64,000 bases of DNA, from assembly GCF_012927115.1 (NCBI RefSeq), contig NZ_JABBFY010000003.1:62001-126000 (forward strand), in the 5' to 3' direction. Below, piece by piece: positions 34,757 to 42,693 of the stretch. Each line of letters opens with the position of its first letter. Within the stretch, counting starts at the first letter, position 1. This DNA is from Sphingomonas sp. G-3-2-10. GTDB lineage: Bacteria > Pseudomonadota > Alphaproteobacteria > Sphingomonadales > Sphingomonadaceae. Made by a program: the position numbers and the translations under genes. Below the pieces are notes generated by a model. That model ran no database searches. It saw nothing but the letters and a program-made list of their open reading frames with translations, and had not been told where the DNA came from.

Positions 34757-34864
34757 GGTTGACACGGTTGACACCCGGAATGCGAAAAAACCTTCCTTTC
34801 CGATTTCAAAGAGCGGCCGTGGCTGCGGCCCGGCGACTCAAGCGAATGAAATCCAACATTGCAA
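34757..34864 (+). repeat. Dispersed intergenic repeat, copy B
   Basis: A 108-base stretch filling the gap between two convergent genes. It shares with 4048-4174 the same opening 19 bases, a central AAAGAGCGGCCG and the same 18-base end, in the same order and orientation. The spacer is 19 bases shorter than in copy A. Confidence 0.75.
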
Positions 34865-34868
34865 CCGC

Positions 34869-35765
34869 TTAGCCCTCGCGAGCGGCCAGCCATTCGCGGA
34901 TCGCGGCGTTTACTGCCGCCGGGTTTTCCCACGGTACGAAATGGCCCGCTTCGACCTTCACGACCGTCAGGTCGGGAACCAGCGCGTCGAGCCCCTCGAG
35001 CTGGCTGGGCAGCAAAGCGGTATCGCCCAGCCCCCAGATGACCAGCGTCGGTTGGGTGACCGGGGGGAAGGGGCCGTCGAGCCATGCCGGGCGCCCGGGC
35101 GTTTCGCCGGGGGCGGGGACGATCACGCTGCTGCCGCGATACCAGTTGAGCATCGCGGTCATCGCGCCGGGCTGGGACCATTGATCGATATAGGTGTCGC
35201 GCTCGGGCGCGAGCAGGGCCGCGTCGGCATGCTGGGCGAAGGTCTTGTCGAAGAAGCCGGGAATGGTGAGCGCTTCGACGAACTTCTCGAAATCGGGATT
35301 GCGGAAGGCGGTCATATACTGGCTGGCGAGGCGCTGGGCCGGATCGTCGAACAGGGTGCGCTGGAAGATCAGCGGATGCGGTGCGTTGAGGATGATCAGG
35401 CGCGCGATACGGCCCGGATTCTGCAGCGCGGCCATCCACGAGATCGCGCCGCCCCAATCATGGCCGACCAGCGTGAACGCGCCGATGCCGAGATGGTCGG
35501 CGAGGGCGATCAGATCGCCGACAGGCTTGTCCGGGCTGTAATTTTCCGCGCCCTCGGGCTTGGACGAGCGGGCGAAGCCACGCTGGTCCGGTGCGACGAC
35601 ATAATGGTCGCGGGCGAATTCGGTCAGCTGGTGCCGCCAGGTGCGGTGCGATTCGGGAAAGCCATGAAGGAAGATCAGCGGCGGGTTCGCCGGATCGCCC
35701 TCGATCGCGACGTCGAGCTCGACGCCAGTGGGCAGGGCGATGTGCTGGAGTTCGAAGCCCGACAT
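34869..35765 (-). CDS. Alpha/beta hydrolase, epoxide hydrolase / haloalkane dehalogenase-like
   Basis: A 298-residue hydrolase. FLHGFPESHRTWR near residues 32-44 gives the oxyanion HGFP motif, VGHDWGGAISW supplies an Asp nucleophile as in epoxide hydrolases, VIWGLGDTALLPSQ an acidic residue, and EAGHFVPWENP the catalytic His. There is no signal peptide. ATG 35765 gives a standard N-terminus; the frame to 35957 is unlikely. Epoxide hydrolase is the best guess. It diverges from the membrane-protein gene. Confidence 0.86.
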   Translation of the reverse strand: MSGFELQHIALPTGVELDVAIEGDPANPPLIFLHGFPESHRTWRHQLTEFARDHYVVAPDQRGFARSSKPEGAENYSPDKPVGDLIALADHLGIGAFTLVGHDWGGAISWMAALQNPGRIARLIILNAPHPLIFQRTLFDDPAQRLASQYMTAFRNPDFEKFVEALTIPGFFDKTFAQHADAALLAPERDTYIDQWSQPGAMTAMLNWYRGSSVIVPAPGETPGRPAWLDGPFPPVTQPTLVIWGLGDTALLPSQLEGLDALVPDLTVVKVEAGHFVPWENPAAVNAAIREWLAAREG

Positions 35766-35859
35766 GATCGTCTCCCGTTGTTCCCCGCGATTGGCTGCGG
35801 GGCTTGATGCAACCGATATTAGGGCGTGGTCGGAGGAATGGGAATGCGCCTTCCGAAAC

Positions 35860-35879
35860 CCTCCCCCGCCAGGGGGAGG
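35860..35879. repeat. CCTCCCC/GGGGAGG-type hairpin
   Basis: CCTCCCCC and GGGGGAGG, a perfect 8-bp stem with loop GCCA, lie 58 bases before the membrane-protein start. Confidence 0.55.
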
Positions 35880-35937
35880 ATCGAACCGCTCGACACGCTT
35901 CTTCCGATGTGGAATCGGGGCGGATCGGGGGACGCGT

Positions 35938-36501
35938 ATGAGCCAGTTCGAATTCATCTTTGCGCTGTTCGGGCTGTTGCTCGGTCTGTCGATCGCCGAA
36001 GTGCTGGGCGGGTTCGCGCGGGCGATCGAGGCGCGGCTGAAGCCGGAGACGGCGGTTCGGATCGGGTGGCTGACGCCGATGCTGGGCGTGTTCGTGCTGC
36101 TCGACCTGTTGTCGTTCTGGATGGCGGCGTGGGTGACGCGCGATCTGGTGACGATTTCGGGCCGGTCGCTGATGGCGGTGACCTGTTTCGCCGGAGCCTA
36201 TTATCTGGCGGCGCGGCTGGTGTTTCCGCGCGAGCCGGAGGAGACGCCGGACTTCGACGCGCATTTCTTCCGCGTGCGGCGGATCGTACTGGGGGCGATG
36301 TTCGTGCTGCTGGTGGTGCAACTTGGCTGGTACGCGAGCTTGCCGAAGCTGGCGCCGTTCCTGTTGCACCCGTTGTCGCTGGGGCTGACCCTGGTGCTGG
36401 TTGCGCTGATGGGCGCGGCGATGGTCACGCGCGGCGCGGTGGCGAGCAGGGTCGTGATGGGATTGCTCGTGGCGCGCTATCTGATCGTGTACGTGCTTTA
36501 G
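35938..36501 (+). CDS. Small membrane protein of unknown function
   Basis: A 187-residue protein with about five hydrophobic segments (near residues 3-22, 40-58, 75-93, 115-133 and 145-180). It starts MSQFEFIFALFGLLLGLSIAEVL, which begins a helix at once. ATG 35938 was chosen because upstream in-frame sequence is hydrophilic and runs through a hairpin. I recognise no family. It is followed by a 42-base gap and the small ORF on the other strand. Confidence 0.6.
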   Translation: MSQFEFIFALFGLLLGLSIAEVLGGFARAIEARLKPETAVRIGWLTPMLGVFVLLDLLSFWMAAWVTRDLVTISGRSLMAVTCFAGAYYLAARLVFPREPEETPDFDAHFFRVRRIVLGAMFVLLVVQLGWYASLPKLAPFLLHPLSLGLTLVLVALMGAAMVTRGAVASRVVMGLLVARYLIVYVL

Positions 36502-36543
36502 GGTCTGATCCACTGCCGCACGATTCAGCGAAGCTGAATCGGA

Positions 36544-36711
36544 CTAGATCGCCCGCTTGCCCTTGGTCCGGCTGGTCAGGTGGAACCGGTTGCAGCGGTC
36601 GCAGCGATAGGGACGCAAGACGAGGCCGGAGCGGTGGATTGCTTCCACCGCTTCCGGTTCGCCGGCATAGCGCGTCTTGCGATTGCAGACGCTGAGCTTG
36701 GTCCTAGGGAT
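36544..36711 (-). CDS. Short Cys-containing protein with no standard start codon
   Basis: A 55-codon frame ends in TAG at 36546-36544 and has no ATG, GTG or TTG until residue 22. A TGA lies directly before the ATC at 36711, so ATC is the only likely start, overlapping the end of the pirin gene by eight bases. The protein has SVCNRK near residue 9, then YRCDRCNRFHLTSRTKGK, a Cys-x2-Cys with a His that looks like half a zinc ribbon. From memory similar short ORFs occur in other sphingomonads, but I cannot verify that. Confidence 0.45.
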   Translation of the reverse strand: MPRTKLSVCNRKTRYAGEPEAVEAIHRSGLVLRPYRCDRCNRFHLTSRTKGKRAI

Positions 36712-37603
36712 AGCTCACCGTCAGCGGGACTTCGGGGATGGGGATGAATTCCTTGTCGTCGCCGGGCACGGTGGGGAAGTTGCCTGCCTTCCAGTCATGC
36801 TTGGCCTGATTGATCCGCTCGCGGCTGGAGGAGACGAAGTTCCACCACACATGGCGCGGCGTCCTGAAGTCTTCGCCGCCGCACAGGACCACGCGGCCGC
36901 CGCTTTCCGAACGCAGCGTCGCGGCGATGCCGGGGCGCAGGACGTATAGGGTGGTGGGTTCCAGCTTCATGCCGTCCACGCTGGCTTCGCCGATCGCCAC
37001 GTAGAGCGCGCGTTCGTCGGCGCCCGCGTCGATCGGGATGCTCGCGCCCGGCTCCAGCAGTATGTCGGCATAGATGGTGCCGGCATAGACGGTGGTCGGC
37101 GCGGATTCGCCCCACAGGCTGCCCATGATGACGCGCGCGGTAGCGCCGCCGGACTCGACGATGGGCAGACGCGCGGCGGGGACATGCTCGAATGCCGGGG
37201 CGATTTCCTCATAGCGTTCGGGCAAGGCGAGCCAGGTCTGGATGCCCGACAGATCGAAGCCCGTCTCGCGCACGGCCTGAGGCGAACGCTCCGAATGGAC
37301 GATGCCGCGGCCGGCGGTCATCAGATTGACCGCGCCCGGCTCGATCGTGGCGAAGGTGCCGAGCGAATCGCGATGATCCATTGCACCGGCATAGAGATAG
37401 GTGACGGTGGCGAGATTGATGTGCGGATGCGGGCGCACGTCGATGCCGTTGCCGGGTTCGAGATGCGCCGGGCCCATCTGGTCGAAGAACACGAACGGGC
37501 CGACCATCGTGCGCGGGCGCGACGGGAGAGTCCGGTGAACCTTGAACCCGCCCAGATCGTGAGTGGTGGGTTCGATGGTCTGGATGAACAGATCGTCGGT
37601 CAT
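36704..37603 (-). CDS. Pirin family protein
   Basis: A 299-residue bicupin. HRTLPSRPRTMVGPFVFFDQMGP, DVRPHPHINLATVTYL with the metal-binding His residues, DSLGTFATIEPGAVNLMTAGRGIVHSE and GSLWG are pirin signatures. Pirins bind iron or another metal; some, like YhaK or YhhW, act on flavonoids such as quercetin. It is single, with 95 bases between it and the NUDIX gene on the same strand. Confidence 0.92.
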   Translation of the reverse strand: MTDDLFIQTIEPTTHDLGGFKVHRTLPSRPRTMVGPFVFFDQMGPAHLEPGNGIDVRPHPHINLATVTYLYAGAMDHRDSLGTFATIEPGAVNLMTAGRGIVHSERSPQAVRETGFDLSGIQTWLALPERYEEIAPAFEHVPAARLPIVESGGATARVIMGSLWGESAPTTVYAGTIYADILLEPGASIPIDAGADERALYVAIGEASVDGMKLEPTTLYVLRPGIAATLRSESGGRVVLCGGEDFRTPRHVWWNFVSSSRERINQAKHDWKAGNFPTVPGDDKEFIPIPEVPLTVSYP

Positions 37604-37698
37604 TGGGCGCTACCTCGAATTTATCGACGATGGAGATAGAGGCTGGCGCTGTCCCGCAACAGCCCAAGTTCGGAAAGCCTGCGTTTCGTCCGGCTGCT

Positions 37699-38127
37699 TC
37701 AGGTCCGGTCGAGCAACGCGATCAGGTCTTCGGGGAAAAGGGGTTCGTCGTGCGATGCCAGTTCGGTGCGGGTGAACCAGCGCCACTCCTGCATCACGCG
37801 CTGTTCCAGCGGCGTGTGGCGGCTGGTGTCGACTTCGCAGCCTTCGATCCGGACGCGGAAATAGCGTTCGTCGGCGCTGACCGGCACGCCTTCGATGGTA
37901 ACGAATTCGACGTGGCGCCTGGCGATTTGCGGGCCGGGATCGAGGTCGAGCCCGGTTTCCTCCAGCAGTTCGCGGCGGGCGGCCACTTCGTAGCTTTCGC
38001 CCGGATCGAGCGCGCCGCCGGGCGTGCACCAGAAGGGCGGACGGTCGTCGGGCGTGAAGCGGAACATCAGCACCCGCTCCTCCGCATCGAGCAGCAGGAT
38101 GCGCGCGGCGGGGCGGGGCTTCCTCAT
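37699..38127 (-). CDS. NUDIX hydrolase
   Basis: A 142-residue NUDIX enzyme. The Nudix box runs from GGALDPGESYEVAARREL to EETGLD with the REXXEE core (ELLEETG), near residues 37-58. Such enzymes hydrolyse nucleoside diphosphate derivatives; the substrate is unknown. Its ATG overlaps the bolA stop by four bases (ATGA), so it is likely translated after bolA. Confidence 0.9.
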   Translation of the reverse strand: MRKPRPAARILLLDAEERVLMFRFTPDDRPPFWCTPGGALDPGESYEVAARRELLEETGLDLDPGPQIARRHVEFVTIEGVPVSADERYFRVRIEGCEVDTSRHTPLEQRVMQEWRWFTRTELASHDEPLFPEDLIALLDRT

Positions 38128-38408
38128 TCGCCGGGTGCGCGCGTCTTCATCGCCAGCGCATGGATGCGGCTAACCAGCAGATCGGCGAGCGCGGCATTGA
38201 TCAGCCGCTGGCGGGCGACACGGTTCTTGCCCGCAAAGGCCGCGCTTTCGACCACCACGGTCCAGTGCGATTCGCCCGTACCGTCATCGCCCAGATGGCC
38301 GCGATGCTGGTGGCTGTCGTTGATCACTTCGAGCTGCGACGGAGCGAGCGCTTCGGTCAGGCGGGCGGTGATGATTTCGGCGAGCGGGGCGGTAGCGAGG
38401 TCGGTCAT
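38124..38408 (-). CDS. bolA: BolA family protein
   Basis: A 94-residue protein with the BolA fold: LEVINDSHQHRGH, then SHWTVVVESAAFAGKNRVARQRLIN, where the conserved His and Ser sit, and LVSRIHALAMKTRAPGE. BolA proteins work with monothiol glutaredoxins in iron-sulphur handling and stress response. It is divergent from a J-domain gene, with 36 bases between starts. Confidence 0.93.
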   Translation of the reverse strand: MTDLATAPLAEIITARLTEALAPSQLEVINDSHQHRGHLGDDGTGESHWTVVVESAAFAGKNRVARQRLINAALADLLVSRIHALAMKTRAPGE

Positions 38409-38444
38409 GCCGCCTATATAGGGCGATTATCCGAGGGAGTAAGC

Positions 38445-39056
38445 GTGGCCGAGAGCCATCCGAAGAAAGACCGTCCGAATGCGCGTTTCCACGGCCGGGT
38501 GGAGGCGAAGGGACGGGTGTGCGCGTCGCCGGGGTGCGGGGAGCCGGGCGAGTTTCGCGCGCCTTTGCTGGAAGGTGCGCATGGCGCAGGCGACCGGCCG
38601 GCGCCGTTCCGCTGGCTGTGCCTCGACCATGTCCGCGAATTCAATTCGGGCTATAATTTCTTCAAGGGCATGTCGCCCGACGAGATCCACGATGCGCAGC
38701 GGCCCTTTGCCGGGTGGGAGCGCGAGACGCGGGCGTTCAATTCGACCGGCGGCGCGGATCGGCCGCCGCGCTGGGCCGATTTCTCGGATCCGCTCGATGC
38801 GATCCAGGCGCGGTTTCGCGATCGCCGGCCGGTGGAACGCAAGGACGGGCGCCCGCTTTCGGGCAACGACCGCGAGGCGCTGAAGACGCTCGATCTGGAC
38901 GTGGACGCCGACCGGATGGCGCTGCGGAAGCGCTATTCCGAGCTAGTGCGGCGCTACCACCCCGACCGCAATGGCGGGGACCGGAGCTATGAGGCGGCGC
39001 TGACCAAGGTGATCGCCGCCTATCAGCAGTTAAAGGCTTCGCCCGCGTTCGCGTGA
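38445..39056 (+). CDS. J-domain protein
   Basis: A 203-residue protein. The N-terminal part has a Cys pair (VCASPGCGEPGEF) and a Cys in WLCLDHVREFN, perhaps a metal site, then a C-terminal J-domain near residues 145-203 with LRKRYSELVRRYHPDRNGG, which includes the HPD motif for DnaK interaction. The J-domain is at the C-terminus, not the start as in DnaJ, so this is a specialised co-chaperone. GTG 38445 follows GAGGGAG. Confidence 0.87.
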   Translation: MAESHPKKDRPNARFHGRVEAKGRVCASPGCGEPGEFRAPLLEGAHGAGDRPAPFRWLCLDHVREFNSGYNFFKGMSPDEIHDAQRPFAGWERETRAFNSTGGADRPPRWADFSDPLDAIQARFRDRRPVERKDGRPLSGNDREALKTLDLDVDADRMALRKRYSELVRRYHPDRNGGDRSYEAALTKVIAAYQQLKASPAFA

Positions 39057-39917
39057 TCAGCCGGGATTGCGGGCCGTGACGATCCACGCCGCGCCGTCGA
39101 TCAGCACCGAGGTTTCGCCGGGGCGCTTCGAAAACGCGGCATGGACGGCTTCGGATGCGGCGACGCGGACCTTGCTCGACTGGCCGGCAAGCGCGCGGGA
39201 GAGGGGGCCGACTTCGAACGCCATCTCCACCGCATCCTCGATCGCCTGCTCCCGCGTTACGCCCTGACCGAAGGGGATCACCGCGTCGAACGGCGTGATG
39301 GCGGTATCGGTGAAGCCGGCTTCGCCGAGGATGCGGACGATGCGATCGCGGTCGCCGAACGAGAAGGGGCCGGGGGCTTCCGGATCGGGCGCGGCTGAGG
39401 GCGGGATCAGTCCCCGAATCGCGCCCATCGGCAGGCGGACCCAGTCATTCTCGCTCGCCGCGCGCCAGCAGACGAAAGCGAGGCGGCCGCCGGGCACCAG
39501 TGCGTGGCGCAGATGCGCGAAGGCTGCGGCGGGATCGTCGAAGAACATCACGCCGAACCGCGAGAAGAGCAGATCGAAGCCGTGGACCGGCAGCGGCGCG
39601 ACGCTGGCGTCGGCAAGGCGATATTCGAGCGCGGTACCGGCGGGCACCTGTTCCCAGGCACGGTCGATCAACGGCGCGGAGATGTCGACGCCGAGCACCT
39701 GCCCGTTGGGGCGGACGCGCTCGGCCAGCGTCAGGCTGGTCGCGCCCGCGCCGCAGCCGATGTCGAGGACGCGATCGCCGGGAAGCGGCGCGGCGGCTTC
39801 GATCGCGGCGACGCCGAAGATGGCGAGCATGTGATCGAGGCGCTGCTGGTTGCTGACCCAGCGCTCGCCGCTATGGCCGTTCCAGTCCGCGACCTGATAG
39901 ACGTTGGCTGCCACCAT
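39057..39917 (-). CDS. Class I SAM-dependent methyltransferase
   Basis: A 286-residue methyltransferase. VLDIGCGAGATSLTL near residues 50-64 is motif I for SAM binding, followed by GVDIS and a later LVPGGRLAFVCWR. N-terminal WNGHSGERWV is typical of UbiE/COQ5-like or SmtA-type enzymes in this subfamily. It is the last gene of the minus-strand run and converges on the J-domain gene with no gap. Substrate unknown. Confidence 0.88.
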   Translation of the reverse strand: MVAANVYQVADWNGHSGERWVSNQQRLDHMLAIFGVAAIEAAAPLPGDRVLDIGCGAGATSLTLAERVRPNGQVLGVDISAPLIDRAWEQVPAGTALEYRLADASVAPLPVHGFDLLFSRFGVMFFDDPAAAFAHLRHALVPGGRLAFVCWRAASENDWVRLPMGAIRGLIPPSAAPDPEAPGPFSFGDRDRIVRILGEAGFTDTAITPFDAVIPFGQGVTREQAIEDAVEMAFEVGPLSRALAGQSSKVRVAASEAVHAAFSKRPGETSVLIDGAAWIVTARNPG

Positions 39918-39980
39918 GCTCCCGCTCCTTATTGCTAATAATTCTCATTAGCTAATTTGACTGAGATGCGCAACCCGGTT

Positions 39981-40640
39981 TCAGCCTTCGCGCTTCATCC
40001 GCTCCTGCCGCGCCTTTTCGCGTTCGCTGGGGTCGGGACCGGCGAAGCTGCCGGTCTGCACCGCGCCCGCGGGTTCGTAGGTCGCGATCGTGACGCCGGT
40101 GCCGGTCTGCTTGTGGTCGGTCAGCCTGAGCGCCAGCGAGGGCGTGCCTTCGCCGAACAGGCGTTTGCCGGGGCCGAGGATCAGCGGGAAGATCTGCACC
40201 GTCAGCCGGTCGATCAGGCCCGCGGCGAGCAGTTGCGGGTAGAGCGTCGAACTGCCCTGGATCACAAGATCGGGGCCATCGCCGGACTTGAGTTGGGCCA
40301 GGGCCTCGATGCTGCTGAGCCGGTGGCTGTTCTGCCACGGCAAGGGGTCGTCGCTGCCGGTCAGGACATATTTCGCCGCCTTGTCGAACGCGGTGCCGAT
40401 CGGATCGCCTTCCTCGGCATAGGGCCAATAGGCCGCGAAGATCTCATAGGTCTTGCGGCCGAGCAGCAGATCGAAGGGGCGGGCGAAGAGCTCGCCGATC
40501 GCTTCGCCGCCTTGCTCGTCCCATAGCGGCGCGACCCAGCCGCCATGCTGAAAGCCGCCGGTCCAGTCCTCGCTCGGCCCGCCCGGCGCCTGCATGACGC
40601 CGTCGAGCGACACGAACGCCGCGCCGATGATCCGGCGCAT
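39981..40640 (-). CDS. Dihydrofolate reductase family protein (RibD C-terminal domain)
   Basis: A 219-residue protein. MRRIIGAAFVSLDGVMQAPGG opens the RibD_C fold, LLLGRKTYEIFAAYWPY and DLVIQGSSTLYPQLLAAGLID are family motifs, and FPLILGPGKRLFGEG closes it. It is likely NADPH-binding with unknown substrate; such genes are often found in clusters with SRPBCC and VOC proteins. ATG 40640 overlaps the stop of the preceding gene by one base. Confidence 0.85.
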   Translation of the reverse strand: MRRIIGAAFVSLDGVMQAPGGPSEDWTGGFQHGGWVAPLWDEQGGEAIGELFARPFDLLLGRKTYEIFAAYWPYAEEGDPIGTAFDKAAKYVLTGSDDPLPWQNSHRLSSIEALAQLKSGDGPDLVIQGSSTLYPQLLAAGLIDRLTVQIFPLILGPGKRLFGEGTPSLALRLTDHKQTGTGVTIATYEPAGAVQTGSFAGPDPSEREKARQERMKREG

Positions 40641-41095
40641 CAGCCCGCCGCCAGCCGCTTCGCGACGGCTTCCCATTGCGCCGCCATCACGCCCCAGCCC
40701 TGCTCGAAGCCCATCGCCTCGTGCTGGCTGCGGGCTTCCTCGGTCCAGTGGCGTGCGCGGCCGCGGAACAGGGTCTTGTCGCCTTGCGGCTCGAACTCGA
40801 ACGATCCGACCATGAAGGGCTGGCCCGCCGGGTTCCAGCCGGGAGTGAAGGCGTCGGTGAAGACGATCAGGCGATCGGGGATCACCTCCAGATAGACGCC
40901 CTCGTTCGGCATCTCCTCGCCGTTCGGGCCGTACATGGTGACCGACGAACGGCCGCCCGCGCGCAGGTCCATCTCGACCAGTTCGGCGCGCCAGGGCGGC
41001 GGGCAGAACCACTCGCCCAGATGGTCGGTATAGGCACGCCACAGCGCGCTCACGGGCGCGTCCATCAGGCGTTCGATGACCAGTTCGTTGCTCAT
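40640..41095 (-). CDS. SRPBCC (AHSA1-like) domain protein
   Basis: A 151-residue START-like protein: LVIERLMDAPVSALWRAYTD, LGEWFCPPPWRAEL, RAGGRSSVTMYGPNGEE and GFEQGWGVMAAQWEAV. The family binds hydrophobic ligands or acts as a stress-related partner. It lies 10 bases after the double-VOC gene and shares its stop with the start of the DHFR-like gene (TGATG), so coupling is likely. No catalytic residues can be assigned. Confidence 0.86.
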   Translation of the reverse strand: MSNELVIERLMDAPVSALWRAYTDHLGEWFCPPPWRAELVEMDLRAGGRSSVTMYGPNGEEMPNEGVYLEVIPDRLIVFTDAFTPGWNPAGQPFMVGSFEFEPQGDKTLFRGRARHWTEEARSQHEAMGFEQGWGVMAAQWEAVAKRLAAG

Positions 41096-41105
41096 GGGAA
41101 GTTCC

Positions 41106-41894
41106 TCAGGATTTGGCGGGGGAGACGAGGCCGCAGGTCACGCCTTCGGGATCGACGATGTTGATCACCCATTCCCCGCCGGGCACCTGCTGCGGACCCC
41201 AGATGACCTTGCCGCCGCCCGCTTCGACCTTTGCCTGCGCTTCGGTGATGTCGGGCACGCGGAAATAGAAGCCCCAGCCGGGCGGCGTATTGGGCTGGAC
41301 CGGCATGACCGCGCCGACTGCTTCGCCGTTGCTGTCGCCATTGGCGATGAAGCTGTAGGTGCCCATCTCGCCCATCGGCATCTCGCCGACCCTGGTGATG
41401 CCGAGATGCTTTTCGTAAAAGGCGAGGGCGGCGGCATCGTCGGGAGTCATCAGCTCGTTCCAGCTGACATGGCCGAAGCCCATGCGCTGATAGGCGGTGC
41501 TGCTTTCGGGGCTGGCGCCGCGCATCACATAGAAGGGAATGCCCTGCGGATCGGTGAGCATCGCGAGGCGGCCGACACCGGGAATGTCGAATGCCGGAAG
41601 ATGGACCGTACCGCCATCGGCGACGATCGCCGCGACGCTTGCGTCGACGTCATCGACGCCGAAATAGCCCAGCCATACCGGCTTCGCGCGGCCCGCGATC
41701 ATGTCCGCATTGAGCTGCATCACGCCGCCGGCCTGGCCGTCATGCGCGTTGATCATCCGGTAGTCCATGCCGCCCGGCGGCGCTTCGGCGTCGATATTCC
41801 AGCCGACGACGCTGTCGTAGAATGCCTTGGCGGCCTTGGCGTCTGCGGTCAGCAGTTCGTACCAGATGAAGCTTCCATGCGCGTTGGTCATCAC
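41106..41894 (-). CDS. Two-domain VOC (glyoxalase/bleomycin-resistance-like) protein
   Basis: A 262-residue protein made of two VOC domains, approximately residues 1-120 and 135-262. FIWYELLTADAKAAKAFYDSVVGW and SWNELMTPDDAAALAFYEKHLG open each half, and the C-terminal half ends in VINIVDPEGVTCGLV. Few metal-binding His remain (VSWNE in place of a His start), so a ligand-binding or divergent enzyme role is possible. It sits between DUF1428 and SRPBCC genes on the same strand. Confidence 0.86.
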   Translation of the reverse strand: MMTNAHGSFIWYELLTADAKAAKAFYDSVVGWNIDAEAPPGGMDYRMINAHDGQAGGVMQLNADMIAGRAKPVWLGYFGVDDVDASVAAIVADGGTVHLPAFDIPGVGRLAMLTDPQGIPFYVMRGASPESSTAYQRMGFGHVSWNELMTPDDAAALAFYEKHLGITRVGEMPMGEMGTYSFIANGDSNGEAVGAVMPVQPNTPPGWGFYFRVPDITEAQAKVEAGGGKVIWGPQQVPGGEWVINIVDPEGVTCGLVSPAKS

Positions 41895-41913
41895 ACCTCT
41901 CCTTTTGCCCGGC

Positions 41914-42639
41914 TCAGCCGAACGTCTCGTCCACGAGCGGCACGAAGCCGCCCCACATCATCCGCTTGCCGTCGAACGGCGGTGTTTCGGGCGGCTTCAT
42001 CCGCTCGTCGGCCATCACACCGGCCCAGCCTGCGTCCCGCGTGGCCTTGTCCGGCCATTCGATCCACGAATAGACCACCTTCTCCTGCGGCTGCTTGAGC
42101 GTCGCGCGGTTGTAATCGGTCACCTTGCCGTCGGGCGTGTCCTCTCCCCAGCACTCGACGACGCGCAGCGCGCCATATTCCTGGAAGACCGGCGCGGCGA
42201 AGGCAGCCATCTCGCGATAGGCTTCCTTATTGTCCGCAGGGACGGGCACGATGAAGCCGTCGACATAGCCGGGCGTGGCGGGGCCGCCGGTCTCGACGAT
42301 CGCTTCGAAGGTCGCGATGATCAGCCGCTGCCCGTCGAAGGGCGCGTCCTTGCCCGCTTCGGCCATTTCAGCATCGGCCCTCATGCCCGCGTTGGCCGCG
42401 TCGCGGGCGGCCTTGTCGGGATATTCGAACCAGCTGAGCACCACGGTCTCGCCGTCCTTGAGATCGACCGCCTTTTTGAGGTCGTTGATCCTGCCGTCGG
42501 GCACATCGTCGCCCCACGCCTCCAGGACGCGGGTGGCCCCATGCTTCCTGAAGAATGGCAGCCCCAAACGGGCATGCTTCTCGAAAGCGTCGCGGTTGGC
42601 GGTGGGGACGGGGAGGAGGAATCCCTCGACATAGGTCAT
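41914..42639 (-). CDS. Double DUF1428 protein
   Basis: A 241-residue protein consisting of two DUF1428 domains. The first starts MTYVEGFLLPVPTANRDAF and the second GYVDGFIVPVPADNKEAY; each has an R-V-x-E-x-W-G-x-D segment and a D-K-A-x-R-D-A segment, and each ends in a MMWGGF- or IATF-type strand. Single-domain DUF1428 proteins are about 115 residues, so this is an internal duplication. It has a close paralogue at 42694. Function unknown; ferredoxin-like dimer fold is inferred. Confidence 0.85.
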   Translation of the reverse strand: MTYVEGFLLPVPTANRDAFEKHARLGLPFFRKHGATRVLEAWGDDVPDGRINDLKKAVDLKDGETVVLSWFEYPDKAARDAANAGMRADAEMAEAGKDAPFDGQRLIIATFEAIVETGGPATPGYVDGFIVPVPADNKEAYREMAAFAAPVFQEYGALRVVECWGEDTPDGKVTDYNRATLKQPQEKVVYSWIEWPDKATRDAGWAGVMADERMKPPETPPFDGKRMMWGGFVPLVDETFG

Positions 42640-42660
42640 GGGTCTATTCCTTGGTTGGAC

Positions 42661-42686
42661 CCTCCCCGGGACAAACCCCGGGGAGG
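42661..42686. repeat. CCTCCCC/GGGGAGG hairpin between DUF1428 paralogues
   Basis: CCTCCCCGGG and CCCGGGGAGG form a perfect 10-bp stem with a six-base loop (ACAAAC). It lies between the two double-DUF1428 genes, 8 bases after the upstream gene's stop. Confidence 0.6.
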
Positions 42687-42693
42687 AAAGGGC

